From Rhodocollybia butyracea (lineage: Eukaryota > Basidiomycota > Agaricomycetes > Agaricales > Omphalotaceae): a DNA stretch of 64,000 nucleotides. The notes under the pieces are model-generated. The model searched no databases, was not told where the DNA came from, and saw only the letters and a program-made list of their open reading frames with translations. Position numbers and translations under genes: made by a program. The stretch lies in assembly GCA_015501585.1 (NCBI GenBank), contig JADNRY010000003.1, positions 496,001 to 560,000 of the forward strand, in the 5' to 3' direction. Shown one piece after another: positions 11,305 through 24,598 of the stretch; within the stretch, counting starts at the first letter, position 1, and every line of letters starts with the position of its first letter.

Positions 11305-14129
11305 TCAACGACGCTTTTTCTTGCCTGCAGCTCGCGTTTTAGCACCCCCACGATTGTTCTGAGGCAGCCCTCGTGCAACGGTAGGAGGGGTAGTCAGCGT
11401 ATTCTCGCTGTTCATCCCCGAGGAGACACGGTCGTCCGAGTCGGAATCAGAATCAGCAGGCCCGAGCAGATTGGGATCGGGAATGACAGGTCGCGAGTTG
11501 TTCGTCATACCGTTGTACGAGTATCCGGGAAGAGGTACTTCGGAAGGCAAAGGTGACGTTGTAGGGTGAGGAGACGATGGTATGCCAGGTCCAGGAGATG
11601 GTTGGAATGAAGACGGCACAAAGATGCCAGCATTACCCAAGGTTATTGGTGTACCTATACTGGGGGATCCGAACGGCGCAGTGGGTAACGGCGGATCAAC
11701 TAATCCTACTGGGTGCAAACGAGGAGATGAAGACTGATCTCGAGGGGTTCCAGGCATAGGCGTAGGACGTTCAGCATCCTTGGCACTTAGAAATTCATTG
11801 TACGGTGAGCGTCGTAAATCCTCGTTTCCGTTGCGAGTTGAGCCAGGTGGTGTCTGGACGCGACTGATGAGGGATGCACTTTGCTGTGGGAATGAAAGTA
11901 AAACGTACCGGCGATTGAATTTGGATGAACATTTGATTCTGGTCGTCGCTACTCTCGGACTGGGGCGAATGGCTTGACGTTTGGATTTCCGGGGGGGCTA
12001 GAGTGGTGTAAATACCACCTATGGTCGTAGCAGTAGTCGAGGGACTTCTAATAGTCTGTCTAGTACCAGCGGTCCGACTGCTTGAGGCAGCACTTGTCTA
12101 TGCAAGAGAATTAATAAAGGACAGCATCAACAAAGTATTGCATACAAAGGAGGACTTCTTGCTAGGTTTTCGATTCTGTTCTTGAGAAGAAGCATGTGAT
12201 GTGTACGAAGGCTCAGGAGGCACAAATGATGGTGGTTCCTCTGGGGTGTATGGTGTTCTGGTTGTTTGCGTCGGAGTTTGAGATCTTCGAGTTCCTTGGC
12301 TACGCTGTGAAAATATATTGAGAATTTTGCATCAGTAACAACCAAAACTCCATACCTCTGAGGAAGGGGGTCTCGTATAATCCGGTGGTGTGTCGTTCGG
12401 AGAATGATACCGCGGATTTGTATAGGTATTTCCCCCCTGAGGAGGGTTGTAAGTTTGATGGTCCGACTTTGAAGATGAAGCCATACTCCTCTAGGTGGTT
12501 ACATTTAGTGAAAGGATGCGGATGTAAAATGCAAGAACATACAGTTGATTGTTTACGACCAACCTGGGGGCTCGAGCCAGTAGGATAGCGGTTTGCATCC
12601 GGAAGATCATTATCTGAAACAGCTCTTGGTGTATACGTTTGTGGATTTGTGGATGGAGACCTATGAGTTGAAGCTGTACTATGCTGAAGGCGACTGTTAT
12701 CATGCATCAAGTGCAAAATGATCAACGCAACTTACCATTGAGCTACTTCTTTGGAGATCCCTTCCATGCATTGACGGGGCGCTTGGACTTGTAAAAGCGC
12801 TTGCAACCTCGGGAATAACACTCATCGGGCTGATATTTGCCATCATATTTGGTTCAGTCAATATATCAAACTGTGACATGGCTGTCGAGTTGGACTCAGG
12901 GGATGACTGGCCTCGATAATATTGGCCTGGATGATATTCGGAATGAGAAGGGTATATGGAACTACGGCGCGATCCAGGGGGAGGCACAATTCTAGGTTCA
13001 TCCTCTGGTATTTGGTGCGGAGGTAGTCCCATGATCGGAGGTGCAGGTGAGAGTTCGTGAGGAGGTGGTAGCATGATAAGACCAGAAGGATCATCAACTG
13101 GAATCATACCATCCGGCGGAATACTGGCAGGAGGATGACGAGGTGATAATGGCATGTTATGGACAATGGTTGGGTGTATCTGACCAGTTCCATTGCTCGG
13201 AGGAAGAGATATTGGGGCAAGATTTTCTTGAAGAGGAGCTTGAGGGTACCTTTGAGGCTGGTGGGCACCAGGAGGATCGGCTGGCATCGGTTGCGGAACT
13301 GGTTCTGGTTCCTGGTCCACGTCGTCGTTGTAGAAGGAATTCCCATCTTCATCCATGTCATCAAGGGAAGTTCCCGTTGGCGGAGTTACAAAGCCATCCT
13401 CAGCAATGTCAAAAAAGCCAACTTCCGCTCTTGCCCGTTGTAATCCCTCTCTGAATCCCATCCTCCGGCCTTCTTCACGAGCTACAAATAGCAATCGCTC
13501 CTCACGAAGCTCTCTCGCAGAACGTTTATATTTCGCAGCATCCCTTTCAGCCTGTACTCGCCTCTCGTCAATGTCCTTCACCACGTTCCGCGCCTTGTCA
13601 ATGTCACTCTGTGCAGCTAACAGCTGAGCTCGATACAGTCTGTTATAAACGTCTCTTAAACCAACTCACAGTTGACCAGCTTTTTGCACTCACTCTCGTT
13701 CATCCACAGCTACTCGAGCTTCTTGAAGCGCATCCAACCGTTCCTTGTTTGCCCTCATGAATGCCGAAGTAGTCTCTATTAGGTTTTTCTCCGTCTCTTC
13801 AATACGACGACTCTGAACATCCAACTGTTTCCGAGCTTCGTCCAAGCTCAGTCTCAATGATTCTGACTTGTTCTTTTCTACAGCCAAGAGCAACGCCAGC
13901 TCTTTTAAGGAGCTTTTGGAGCGATCTTTTGTCCTGGTCGAGCTCGAATGACTGCTCCGGGTTGTCCGAGTGTCCATCGAAGTCCTACGAGAAGTTTCGC
14001 CAGGTAAACTCGTGGAATTTCGTATAGGTCCTGAAGGACCATCTTCAAAGGTCGTAAAATTGAGGTCTTGGGAAGCAAGTTCATCAACGTGAAATGTAGT
14101 TGAGACTCGAAATACAACATACCAGTCAT
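11305..14129 (-). CDS. Coiled-coil and proline/serine-rich protein, function unknown
   Basis: The start at 14129 gives ATGACTG, a GTATGT donor and an in-phase join to LNFTTFEDGPSGPIRNSTSL. Residues 20-60 are Ser/Thr/Arg-rich. A coiled coil follows (ELALLLAVEKNKSESLRLSL, then IEETEKNLIETTSAFMRANK) and continues into VKDIDERRVQAERDAAKYKR and GRRMGFREGLQRARAEVGF. The remainder is long, low-complexity and Pro/Ser/Gln/His-rich (LPPPHELSPAPPIMGLPPHQ). The last exon ends in a basic tail, GAKTRAAGKKKRR, which could be a nuclear localisation signal. Several introns split the 12-13 kb part. I know no family with this layout beyond generic fungal scaffold-like proteins. It is divergent from NUDCD1, 160 bases away. 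Confidence 0.65.
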
Positions 14130-14289
14130 AAGTAAAGCACTGAAAATCAAGAAAGCAACGTAGATGTGAACTATACGGATAAAAGCTAATTCTCAACAAA
14201 TTTGCATTGGAATTTGGTGGAAGCTAAAAAGGTGGCGAGACGCGAAATCATCGGGAACACATGATCATTATTTCTTCATCAGCACGCTC

Positions 14290-16247
14290 ATGAGTGCTTT
14301 TATTGCCAACAGAAAATTGCTGAATCCAAAGTTCGAAGGGTACAAATTCGACTTCATTGACCAGGACAAAGTTGTTCATCGATATCCTCTTCAAAATCCA
14401 GCGACTCAGTCAACAGCCTCGAGTCGGACCTGGTTGTCTTACAATGAAGTTCAAAGCAGAATCTCTCATAATCATCTTGCACTCGCCAACGAAGGAACCA
14501 GTGCTGTCTATATCGATGAAGATTTCAACGTAATATTGATCGATGTCTCTCCAGTGAGCTCACTTTTTGCCATCCCTTAACTGGCCTGTTGAAATCTTGA
14601 CGTTCAAAGTAGGAAACACTTTTACCTTCTTTCAGACTCATATATGAACTTCCGAAACCGATATCTAGTACGGAAAGCTATTCAGAGTATCCCTCAGCCA
14701 CGTTCTTACCCTCAGAACTGTTGTGTGTGAGCGATGGACAAGGATGCGTTTACTTACTACGTACGAACAATTCGGGCCCATTTCATCTTGCAGCGTGCTA
14801 TCAGCTAGTGACGGCTGAGGGACCTCAGCCTTTCCTGATTCATTCAGTTGATTGGGTAGACTCTGGAACTGTTGTAGCCATACTTTCATCTCGTCATCGC
14901 GGTCCAAAGCCGGACCCTTTGTCCAGAAAACCTACGCCGGTCGACTTTGATATATGGGCAGCCAAACTCGATCTTCTGGTTTCCGGAAGGTCGGATGTTG
15001 TCCGTCCTATGGACCTTCTGTGGAATCGACGAGGAGAACAGGTTCCGATCTTATCCAAGTATGATTTAGCTCGGAATGCGTTTATGTTCATCGGTAGCTC
15101 TTATCGGGATGACACATTACCTGTCTCTGCACCTTATCAGCCATCTCCTGACGAAATCGCACCCATACCTCGCGTGGGGGAAAATTTGGACATTAGCCAG
15201 GCAGATCCTGCTAAGCCGCCACCTTATTCATGGACCCAAACTTCAGACTCCGTCACCGTCACCTTTCCTCTTCCCTCCAGCATACCAAAAGCTACAATCA
15301 ATGTAAAAATTGACATAGACTCGCTTACTTTGTCCATCGCCAAGTCTGCAACGACATTTATCATTCCTTTACCTTCCTATTCGAGCAAAACATTTTGGGA
15401 TGGTATCTCCCCCTCATCAAGCTACTGGACATGGGACAGAGAGGCTGAGCACTCTTATGGGCTGCTTACTTTACATCTGGATAAACAACACGAAGGCACC
15501 AAGTGGATGCAAGTGTTTGCTTCCGCTGGAAAATCTGCGGCCGTTGAGCTTTCTCCAGAAGATGTGGAGGTTCCCGAGACCCTAGACCCGTCCGAGCTGT
15601 GGCATATTCGGGAATCTTTGGAAAAGTACACCGCTGCTCTACTTACAGGGGAGGATGCAAGTGGTTTGGGCCTCGGTCGAGGAGTCCCTAGTCTTGGGGA
15701 GGGTGAGATGGATGAAGAGGTCGATTCGACTGTTGGCCGCACGGCTTATATTACCTGGATCAAACCAGATGGCTCTTCACCATCGTGGTCCCACCCAGGA
15801 CGCGAGTATCCTTTTACACTGTTATCAACACCTCTCCCCGGTCAGTCTCGCACGAATGCTCCGTCGTCCCTTATAATGAAGGAGGGCTTAGACGGCACTG
15901 TATACGTTCTCCAATCTTCCTCAAATACAGATGCAGCCGCAGAATGGACCCATGCTTCCACGTATTCCGCTCTTGCGTTTGTACTGGCTTCTAAGCAGGA
16001 TGTTCGTTTCATACATCACAACGAAAATCTTGTATTCGCCCTGGAAAGCGGGATACAGAACCGTGGTGGGAACATGTACGTCTATCGGTCCACTACGCCG
16101 TCGGAAGCTTGGGCAAAACAAGCAATCCTCAAGGTTGGGGATGGTGCTGGTGGTGCTCTACTTGGTGTGGGTGCTATCAACGTTGAGGGGCGTGATGTGA
16201 TATTGGCTTTGACCGAGAGACAGCTAGTGATTGTGAAAACTTGGTAG
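14290..16247 (+). CDS. NUDCD1: NudC domain-containing protein 1 homologue
   Basis: NUDCD1/CML66 proteins are Hsp90-linked co-chaperones with beta-propeller-like flanks around a central p23/CS domain. Two exons suffice: about 14290-14552 and 14612-16247. The phase-0 acceptor before GAAACACTT gives DVSP-ETLLPSFRLIYELPKP. The N-terminal part includes PKFEGYKFDFIDQD and LCVSDGQGCVYLLRT. The CS domain begins PPPYSWTQTSDSVTVTFPL and runs through VKIDIDSLTLSI, YWTWDREAEHSYGLLTLHL and TKWMQVF at about residues 275-385. The C-terminal part contains RDVILALTERQLVIVKTW. The length of roughly 630 residues fits the family. Confidence 0.85.
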
Positions 16248-16508
16248 TTCATTTTGTATTATATAAAGTAGCGGGAAAAATCGGCAATAATGAAAGATTA
16301 ATGCATGTGTACAATTTTTGGTTTCTCGACACTTATCATTTAGGCTTCAAGTTGACCGCTCTCTTCCCGATATTTACAATAAATCTTCTTCCTAACCAAT
16401 TCTACTCCGTAGATTTAGTCGATATTTACAGCTTTGACCGGACCTTGGGTTAGGGTTAGGTCAAGTGGCTAGTCACGTCTATGTATCCAACAATAACGGC
16501 CACTTCAA

Positions 16509-18850
16509 ATGTCGCGTTCATCAACACCTTTACGTGCTATACCGTCCAATCTGGGCAACAGAGCATCTTTATCTCTTCCTCCTGCCTCTCAAACCTACGA
16601 GCCACTGATAAAATCAATTCTTCGGTACCGCCTCACAAATCGAATATTTGCGGTTTCAGCAGCGTGCTGTTGGCTAGAAACTATACTGTGGACAATATGG
16701 GGAATGGGGGGTCGTAATGTAGCTGGAATGAAGGCTCTTTTTGTTGTTCCGTTCCTTCCGTCAACTTTACTAGTGGCGACAGCAACTTGGCTGGCAGTTG
16801 TTTTACCTGTGATTGTGCTACGCAAACTTCATCTCACTGGTGTGTTTAGTGTTAATCTCTATCCCAGAGCATGTACTCAGACCTGATTCACAGCATCACG
16901 ATCAATCGCTAATTCTCCCGCGAAAACATGGCGATCCGCACAGTCGAAACTCAGCACGAAATACGCACTAATGACTTACTCGGCTTCTGCTCTCCTTGCG
17001 ACTATCTTGCATGTTATTTTGGCCTACATCCATGAACAAAAAGTACACGGTGATCCCCGTCTTTCGCTTTTTGTGAAATCTAGGCAAGTATTGTATTGTT
17101 TACCACGAAAGAAGATTCAAATGTCGCTTACAGGCGGTATCCTTACTATCTCAACGGCCGACTACTCTTCCTAGTTCTCGGTCAACTAATGCTTGCTTTT
17201 GGTTCTTTGTTGAGGAATGTTATGCTTGATCGGTTTTTCATTAGATGGTCCTTGCCCTCAGTGAGCATTCTCTTCATCTTTTTGAAATTATGCTGAACAA
17301 GTCCTTAAGAACCAGTATCGTTTCAATGTATTTGAACTCATCCGAATAGTAGTCGTGGTCACTGTGTTTACTTCTGCATCTCTGGTCTGCGCGTCTTTTG
17401 GGTTTGCCGCTATCCGGATGTCTTTCCCTATCCTTTATAAGCTTCCGCTGCTTCCTCTGGTTCTGCGCCCCTTTACCGGCCACTTTATTCGAGGGTCTTT
17501 CACTTTTATCCTCCCATTATCCCATATTGGACTGTTATTCCGGGCCTGGTTCCTCGGATTTACCACATCATTCCTCTGGGAAACCTCCGAGTTGCTTTTC
17601 GACGCGGTGATTCCACAGGTACTGAACTGACCATGTATATTTCAACGCGCGCTGATATATGTCCCTAGCCTATCTCCACATCCAATGTTGTCGCAGAACC
17701 TTCTGTGGTTTTGGTTTCAGGACTAGCTTCCTCCGACAGGATTATAAAGTTCTTCGCTCTGCTAGAACTGAAATCTTTCTCCTCAGACGAATCCCCCTCT
17801 GGAAGTGCCCGTCGTTCGGAGCTCTTTAGTGATCAAAAATACTCTCCTAGCCAGTGGAGTCAACTCTGTCGAGAGTGTCTTTTACTACTCGGCTACGATT
17901 ATCAGTTGTTCTTACGCAAAGGTGCTCCGGCACCCCTTCACCTATACCAACTCCTGTGACCAATCCCGACCCACAAATTCCCACTACACCAACTCCGTTG
18001 CTCCGAAAGGATATCTTCCGCAAAGAGAAAAGCTCACCGATTCGCGCTGTTTTGGACTCGTTCGCATCGGATGGCTCATTCGCGCAAGCAGTAGATGAAG
18101 GTGCCAATTCTATCCATGTACCAGAAATTATCAAAAGCGTTGAAGGAGCGGTACTACCTCAAATAGAGAAGAGCAAGCACGCGGTAAAAAGTGTCCATGG
18201 GGCAACGGGAACTTTTTCAAAGTTAACCAGCGTAATGGAAAATCTTGTGGACCGAAACGTACCAGTCTTTGTTAGTGCGACGGTGAAGCAATGGAGGCAG
18301 TGGTGGAGAGAAGAACGATTGAGTAAAACGGCAGAAGGATGTATTCCGTTCAGAGAACTTGATGTGCTAGCCATCGAAGGTCAGAGTGTCCCTCCAATCG
18401 CGTAAGTACATCTTTGACGTTGTTTTGGTTCTCTAGTGTTATCAAATTTGGTGTGCGTTTCGCTTTCAGAGGACCGATACGGCGTCGTCCAACGCGACAC
18501 TCCCAAAATCCTAGAGGCTATGCTCTCATTCCTTTCTGCTGTTGAAGAATACCAGATCGAGATTACGGCACTGTACAAAGCCCCCTCTTCCGATGAAAAT
18601 CTATCGCCAAAAGAGCTACAGCAACGAGAAACAATGAGGATTGAAGTTGAAAAGTCTAGTGATGCTTTAGGTCTTGTTGGAGACGGTGAGGAATTTAATT
18701 CATCATTTGAGTATTTTGCTAATTTTATTTGTAGCACTGAAGGAAGGAGTAGCACGGATTGCGCGAACATTTGGTGATAAGCTTTTAGCGTTCAAGTTTC
18801 CTCCGCGAACAGCGAGAAAACTGCAAGGGTTCTTAGACTACGTTGGTTGA
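16509..18850 (+). CDS. NDC1: Nucleoporin / spindle-pole membrane protein NDC1
   Basis: Ndc1 anchors nuclear pore complexes, and in fungi spindle pole bodies, in the nuclear envelope. The N-terminal half shows about six hydrophobic segments: NRIFAVSAACCWLETILWTI, LFVVPFLPSTLLVATATWLA, YSASALLATILHVILAYIHE, LFLVLGQLMLAFGSLLRNVM, IRIVVVVTVFTSASLVCASF and FILPLSHIGLLFRAWFLGFT. ELLFDAVIPQP then leads into the soluble half (LVSGLASSDRIIKFFALLEL; SQWSQLCRECLLLLGYDY). The C-terminus reads LKEGVARIARTFGDKLLAFK and ends RKLQGFLDYVG, a typical Ndc1 ending. Multiple introns are present. Topology and the C-terminal motif make this a good match, though the primary sequence diverges much between phyla. Confidence 0.8.
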
Positions 18851-19943
18851 CCTTTTCCAATAATTTTGCACAATAGGATATATTTTGTCAGACACCACTC
18901 TTGTGCGTTCGAATCGCACCACGATCCGACGACCGGTTTCCACTTCGGTTTTTTTTACAATTCTGACCAAAAGACAATGACTCGCAGATATAGTCACTTC
19001 CATTGGGGCTATTGCAGTCCGATACCCAACGATGTGTTTATATGACTTTTTTTTTGCAGTCTTGAGCTCTTACATATCAATTACAGTTCTGTTCTTGTCG
19101 GCGGTGCTGTGGGAGGTTTAAACTGAAAGCGAGAACGTCTCGTTTCTTAAATCTGAAGAAGGCTGGCTTGGCCTAAAAGACCTCAGTGATCATGCTGACA
19201 CAAGAAATCCTACCCGCTACTTGGGCCGAATGCTCCTCTGGATATAGGTGAGATAGTGGCTGGTGGTTGGTGGGTTGTCCATTAAAATATTTCCCATGAG
19301 CTTCGTTACATGCCAGCCATAACACATAATTTTAGGTTGGGCGGAAAGGAGAAGCCAGCCGCCGTGACCTGACGGCGAGAGCCGCAATGGCAAGGATAGC
19401 AGAGAGCTTGGAGTGCGTGATAGTATGAAGAGTGTGGATGACTGGGCACCAAGCTTTCTGTGAGAGGAGGAAACGAGGTAAAATGAAGGGATTGAGACAT
19501 CAAATAAGTATCGAGGATTCTTCAGCTTCTTCCCTCCCTTTAGACGCGCGCTGGCTGAGATTGACCAGGCCACGCGCTGCATCCGAGAGCAACAAACGAG
19601 AGGTTTTGTACACCATTTCCTAGTGTAGGAGAGGACAATTAGAACCGACGACTTGGGAGATACATTCAAGGCGGCAGTATTTATCATAAATGTTAAGACC
19701 GGTATACTCACTCTTGCGTTTCCTTTTTCCCGTTTGCATGTAGCTGGGGCCCGGCTGTTCCCAAATAGGACCGCGTTGGTTATACTTTACTACTACTACT
19801 ACCAGTATCGAATAAATCAGGAAATATCAAGCACATATTCATATCGTTTTGGATGAGGTTACCGGCAGGTTGTCGTTGACCTGGTCCATCTATTTTCAAG
19901 GTCGACGTAAGTTGGACAGATAGGACATATGTACAGCATGAGT
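18851..19943. other. Intergenic region
   Basis: No supported gene. A minus-strand open frame at 19217-19711 lacks a domain, signal or splice signals and is Ser/Leu-rich. An isolated sequence at about 18902-18918 can form a tRNA T-arm (GTGCG/CGCAC stem, TTCGAAT loop), but no acceptor, D-arm or A box accompanies it. Confidence 0.35.
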
Positions 19944-21901
19944 CTACGAGCTAGATGCGGGCTCAGGTCCCAGTTTGAGGATAACTCTTGGAAGCTTTCT
20001 TGGGGCGGCGCCTTCCACTGGCACATATCCTCCTACGGGGTCTGGAACAGAGCCCAGCGCGCTCGAAGACGGATCCGATCTGTGGTCTTCTGCGTCTACC
20101 GCGCCTTTAGACACATCATCTGTCTCACTGGATGTTTCCTGTGGAGTGCTCTTTGCAATAGCACCTCCTTTGGTAGGGGTAGATTTCGCAGACGTTGACG
20201 CTGAAGGAGCTGCGCTTTCGACTTTCCTCTGCCGGAGTGTCCTCGATGAAGGCTGCGTTGGGATAAATTTTTCCCGCCTCGGGTTTCTAAAAGGTACAGG
20301 CTCAAGATCCTGGAACAATGAAAGTGTTTGACTGAGCCAAAGCTCCAGTCGTGGATCTGTTGTTGGTGTAGAAAGAGAACCGGATACACGGCCCTTAGGT
20401 TTCTTTGTCTTGATTGCATCCTGCAGCGCGTCCAAGCTTTCCTTTGCCCACCACGTCTCATTCCATGTATGGCCGTCTGGAAGACCTAGTGCACAAAGAT
20501 GTGCGAATGCACCTGAAGTGAGAGCACGGTCGCTATAGCCTCCTTCCAGTACACTGACTATGCGACCTTTCGCGTATTTATCCGCAAAGACGCGAACGTC
20601 GTTCGTGAATTGAGCATAGAAAGTTGTAGGCACTTTGCGCCCGTGTCGTGACATGGAAGCATATTCGTGCTCAGATGCATCAAAACCACAACTAGGAAGC
20701 GAAATTAGACAAAGACCTGGGCTTCGCATATCCTTACCTAATGAACACCAAAACATCATCTTTGTCTTTGCTTGCCGTGGCCTGGACGAATTTCTCTGCA
20801 CTGCGAATAATCTGCTTATATTTTTCCTCATATAAACCCCAGAAGCCTTCCTCCTCGTATTTCTGGAGATGGACGTTCTCAATCCATTGTCCGTGACCTC
20901 CTGCTATAGATGCGGATGCAGCCTGAACAAGAGAAGGTGTTCCATCTTCGCAAGGATATGAAAGGACATCGTGGATGGATGAGTAGTAGATCTGTAACGG
21001 CCCCGGCACAGACGACAAGCTTCCTGCTTCCGCTTCAGCCTTAGCCTCGGCTTCAAGCTTAAGCCGTTGATTCTCTTCATTAATTGCCCAAGCAAGGGAT
21101 TGCGTTCCGTTGCCTAGAAAAACTCAGCGTATGCTCTAAACATGCTGCAAAAACAGACCATGATGAAGATCGATATCGAAAATGACAATGCGATGAATCC
21201 CGTGTTTCAGATGGGCATGAGCGGAGCCAACAATGACGTTGTTAACGAAACAGAATCCGGACGGCGTATCTTCACCACAGTGGTGTCCGGGTGGACGAAT
21301 AGCAACAAAGGCGCGTTTAGAACTTGTGCTTGGATCGACGATGGTGTCAATGGATTCGCAGACAGTCCCGAGAGCGCCTTGGATGGCACCCAAGGATTCA
21401 GGGCAGACTATAAGATCTTCCCGTTAAATAGCCACAAAGAATGAAATTCTTACAAGACCTACGATACAAATCTCCCTGAGCCAGTGCCTGTGGAATTTCG
21501 GATTCTCCTTTCGATATTCTGTCGGTGCTTTCCTCAGACCATTTCTTTAGATTTTTGAGGTATTCATTGGGATCCTTGGCCGAGGTTGGATCCGGAAATG
21601 CGTGCGTGAATTGTACTGCAGGATGGTTAAGCAAGTCGAGGGTGGCAGCGCTGTGAACCACATTGATCGGCGCAGCAAGGTTCGCTGATTCTAATGTAAG
21701 GTTTTCAAGCGCAGTCACCAGGTCACTGGAATCTTCATGAGACCTTCTTGTTAATTCCTGTATTCGTGCAATAGCAGCAGCTAAGCCGACTTTAACTGCA
21801 ACAAGACGCTCGGGAAGCTCTACAATCAGCGAGGTGTCGCGTGAGCGGATGTACCGATGTTGGTAGCAAGCGTCTTGTATAAAGATTGAAGTATTTGCCA
21901 T
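19944..21901 (-). CDS. HOS3: HOS3-type class II histone deacetylase
   Basis: A zinc-dependent lysine deacetylase of the fungal Hos3 branch. Start at 21901 (MANTSIFIQDACYQHRYIRS). Core motifs in order: ELPERLVAVKVGLAAAIARI; FVAIRPPGHHCGEDTPSGFC with NNV following; HRIVIFDIDLHHGNGTQ; YYSSIHDVLSYPCEDGTPSL; SCGFDASEHEY; and VLEGGYSDRALTSGAFAHL. These supply the catalytic His-His pair and the zinc-binding Asp/His/Asp positions of the deacetylase fold. A C-terminal extension after LELWLSQTLSLFQDLEPVPF is low complexity and charged, ending LPRVILKLGPEPASSS, which is common in this subfamily. About five introns. Substrates may be histone or non-histone proteins such as those at the bud neck in yeast; the sequence cannot decide. 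Confidence 0.88.
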
Positions 21902-22617
21902 TTCAGATCAATGACAAGGAAGCTCGAAGAAAAGCGATATAGTGGTTGTTCACGTGACAAGTCGCGCCAATGTGATCATAGTAGATTTTCTCTGACGCGT
22001 TCTTCCTTTGATCAATATTTCACACTCTTCCCTAATCCGGAGATTATTGTTGCAGAGAAAAATATGTAAGCGATGCGAGTTGCATCAGCGCTTGGCAGGA
22101 CTTCCGTCAATGACGAGGTCTTCAAATCAGCAAAACGTGGGTGAGCTGGCGCCGTTGTCAGGCACTATACAGGGTGGGTCAAGTGTATATGTACGGTAGT
22201 GTGGGTTCTAGGGCTCATGAAGGCTTATGCTTGTAGGATGACTCAGGAGGTCACAGCCTCAGAATAGTGAGTGTTTGATCCATACACACACATCCGTAGG
22301 AATCGTCAGTGTGCAACGAGTCTGCCTAGGGGAGACTAAGTGTTTGAGGACATCGGAATCATTGGATAAATACGAGGTGTAGTCACAAAATATAAATTAA
22401 TAGTCTACTTCAAGTTTGATGATTATATACCTAGTTCACTTCCTCAAGGGCTTTTGAGGTGCGAATCTCAGTAAGATTCGGATAGTAAATATAAGTGCGT
22501 GCTGCTACGTAACCAAAATTGCATATAGGGTATAGGTTGTAAGTACTAAAGGATGCGAGATTATTGATGTACTCTAGTAGTATACGAGAAAATTTATCTA
22601 TGCCTGACTACTTGTAG
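21902..22617. other. Intergenic region
   Basis: AT-rich in its right half. The right half probably contains the 3' untranslated region of the surface-protein gene. No gene, tRNA or repeat was recognised. Confidence 0.35.
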
Positions 22618-23845
22618 TCAGGAGGTGTCCAAGTTGTGGACGTATATCACTCTGCCGTATGAGGATGCCGATGCACTAGATGAAACTGGGCGATATGAGC
22701 GTCTGGGCATTTCAACGAAGTCCTGGCCACCAGATCGTGGGCTCTTAGGAGCCGATGGTGAGTGGCTAGACACATCAACGGGACCCTGTGAGGAGACTGT
22801 AGGAGCAGATGGAACTGATGCGGTTACTTGTCTTCCTGAACCATTGAGATAGCCAGATGCAGGATGTGCAGGAGGTAGGGAAAGGGGTTCGATTATCCAA
22901 GAAGCCATTGGCTTAGGAACAGGTGTGACAGATAGACGCTTCAAGGTGGGGAAATTCCGAGCTGTCTGGCGTCGTCTCCTCCACCTTGTTAAATATCCAA
23001 ATGCAAGGATAAGCAGGAATGCAACAATGGGAACAGTCACAGCAAAAGTAATGATTTTTTTCTTATGTAGGGATGCCCCTTCTGTCACTGCCCCAGAGCC
23101 TATCGAAGAGTTGGACGGTGGTATTGTATCATCTGGGTCAAATCTGCGCAAAAATTTTAAGAACAGCTGTGGTAAATGAAAAAACTGACAGTTAGCGCTA
23201 GAGTGCGTACGAGAATATGATGTAGTCGAGTAGAACGACAGACTCGATCAAGGCATTGGAATTTCCATTCTGGAGCGTCAGAGTGTGTTGTCCTGGCATT
23301 AGGCTGTCGACAGAAAATACAGAGACATTATACTGATAGCCATTCACACTAGGGGAAGTATCGACCAAGGTATGCCTCAGCAGGCCATCGATATAAAACC
23401 CCACGTTAGAGTTTCCGTTGGGTTGTGTCAAACTTTGTGCGAGAGCACAAAATACATACACCGCCGTTCCTAGATCCTGGAGTTCAGCGCTTGTTACATG
23501 AACAACATGGATAGTCATATACCGTTGAACGTCAGATTCGCAAGAAGGGGAGTATCGGAAAAACCATTCTTGTTGGGAAATGGATTAAACTAGAACAGCA
23601 TGAGCAGCGTGCATTGTTAGCAGATTGTGATTGCTCACTATGCCCTCGTGCCAAGTACCGTTATACATTTTGGTAGGATCTGGCTTAGCACATGCTACGC
23701 AGCTCTCGGAGTTATTTCCGGCTGTCCAAGCTCCTGGTGGGTAGTAGCTTATCCTGGAGTCATTGTCGTTGACGGTTATATTTCTCGGAGTGCAGAGAAC
23801 ACGATGGCTTAGAAGCAGGAGTGCGAATAAAATAGAATAGTGCAT
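22618..23845 (-). CDS. Single-pass surface protein with lectin-like ectodomain (hypothetical)
   Basis: Start at 23845: a signal peptide (MHYSILFALLLLSHRVLC) then NITVNDNDSRISYYPPGAWT, with an extracellular domain rich in N-glycosylation sites. A second part reads GTAVYVFCALAQSLTQPNGN, VGFYIDGLLRHTLVDTS and MPGQHTLTLQNGNSNALIES, resembling the beta-sandwich ectodomains common in agaricomycete surface proteins. A transmembrane helix follows (IITFAVTVPIVAFLLILAFG) with a basic stop-transfer (RWRRRRQ), then a cytosolic Ser/Pro-rich tail. Four or so introns split it. A cell-surface receptor or adhesin-like role is inferred from topology only; no specific family name can be assigned. Confidence 0.7.
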
Positions 23846-24598
23846 CGAATGTCAGATGAAATGAGGGATCTTGAGGTCTACCAGACCATAGATGAGACTT
23901 TGGCAAGACGGAGGAAGAGAGAATGTTTCTTGTTGTCGGCCTCCTGGCAGTAATAGATTGAGGCGTACAGCTTTAGGTGGGACACACGATGCCATCTCAG
24001 CTAGACCTCAGTAAAACCAGAATTTTGCAGTGACTTGGACTGAGTTTCATTTCAATCTATACATAGCACTACGTATGCGGCGGGCACTTCAATTAATGGA
24101 GTTTCGGTTACCAATCTATCTATCTATCTCTGTATCATTAATACACTGTACAGTGGGCCGGTGTAGGCAACAGAGTGACAAAATTATAGCAACCGTCGAA
24201 GCCAATCTGACCATGATTTCGCCATCTAATATGCAACAGTATATAGCGTAGTACAAAAGGGACATTGCTATGACACTGTAGCTGCTCACTGCTATAAAGT
24301 CTGTCTCAGTCTGACCCGGCTTTGCTGATCGGCGGCATAATTAAATGTACACCTACTGGCATGCGTATGGCTTTTGGTTCGAAGATCAGAGGAAACTGGC
24401 ATCGATTTGGTGTGTCGGATCCAGAGATTACAATCCTGCAAAGATCTGGGGCTGTACTCAGGAGTCGGGTACCTGCAGTATTCTGGAAGTCGGATTTGAT
24501 GCTTGGATCGGGAGCAGGAACAAGCAAGGCCGAGCTACATTATGTAACTCGGGTATAGTAAGAGTAAATTGGCGCCCAAATACTTGACTAGAACCTCC
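23846..24598. other. Divergent intergenic region
   Basis: Shared upstream region of the minus-strand surface protein and the plus-strand Sec14-like gene. It contains a short TATC microsatellite near 24117-24127. Overlapping open frames at 24306-24587 are mutually antisense and have no domain content. Confidence 0.35.

Noticed and set aside
18895..18930. tRNA candidate: perfect T-arm GTGCG-TTCGAAT-CGCAC followed by CACGATCC.
   Set aside because: No matching acceptor strand (GATCGTG), D-arm or A box upstream within a plausible distance; an isolated T-arm can occur by chance.
19217..19711. 165-codon minus-strand open frame.
   Set aside because: Low-complexity Ser/Leu content, no domain, no splice signals, no signal peptide; not supported as a gene.
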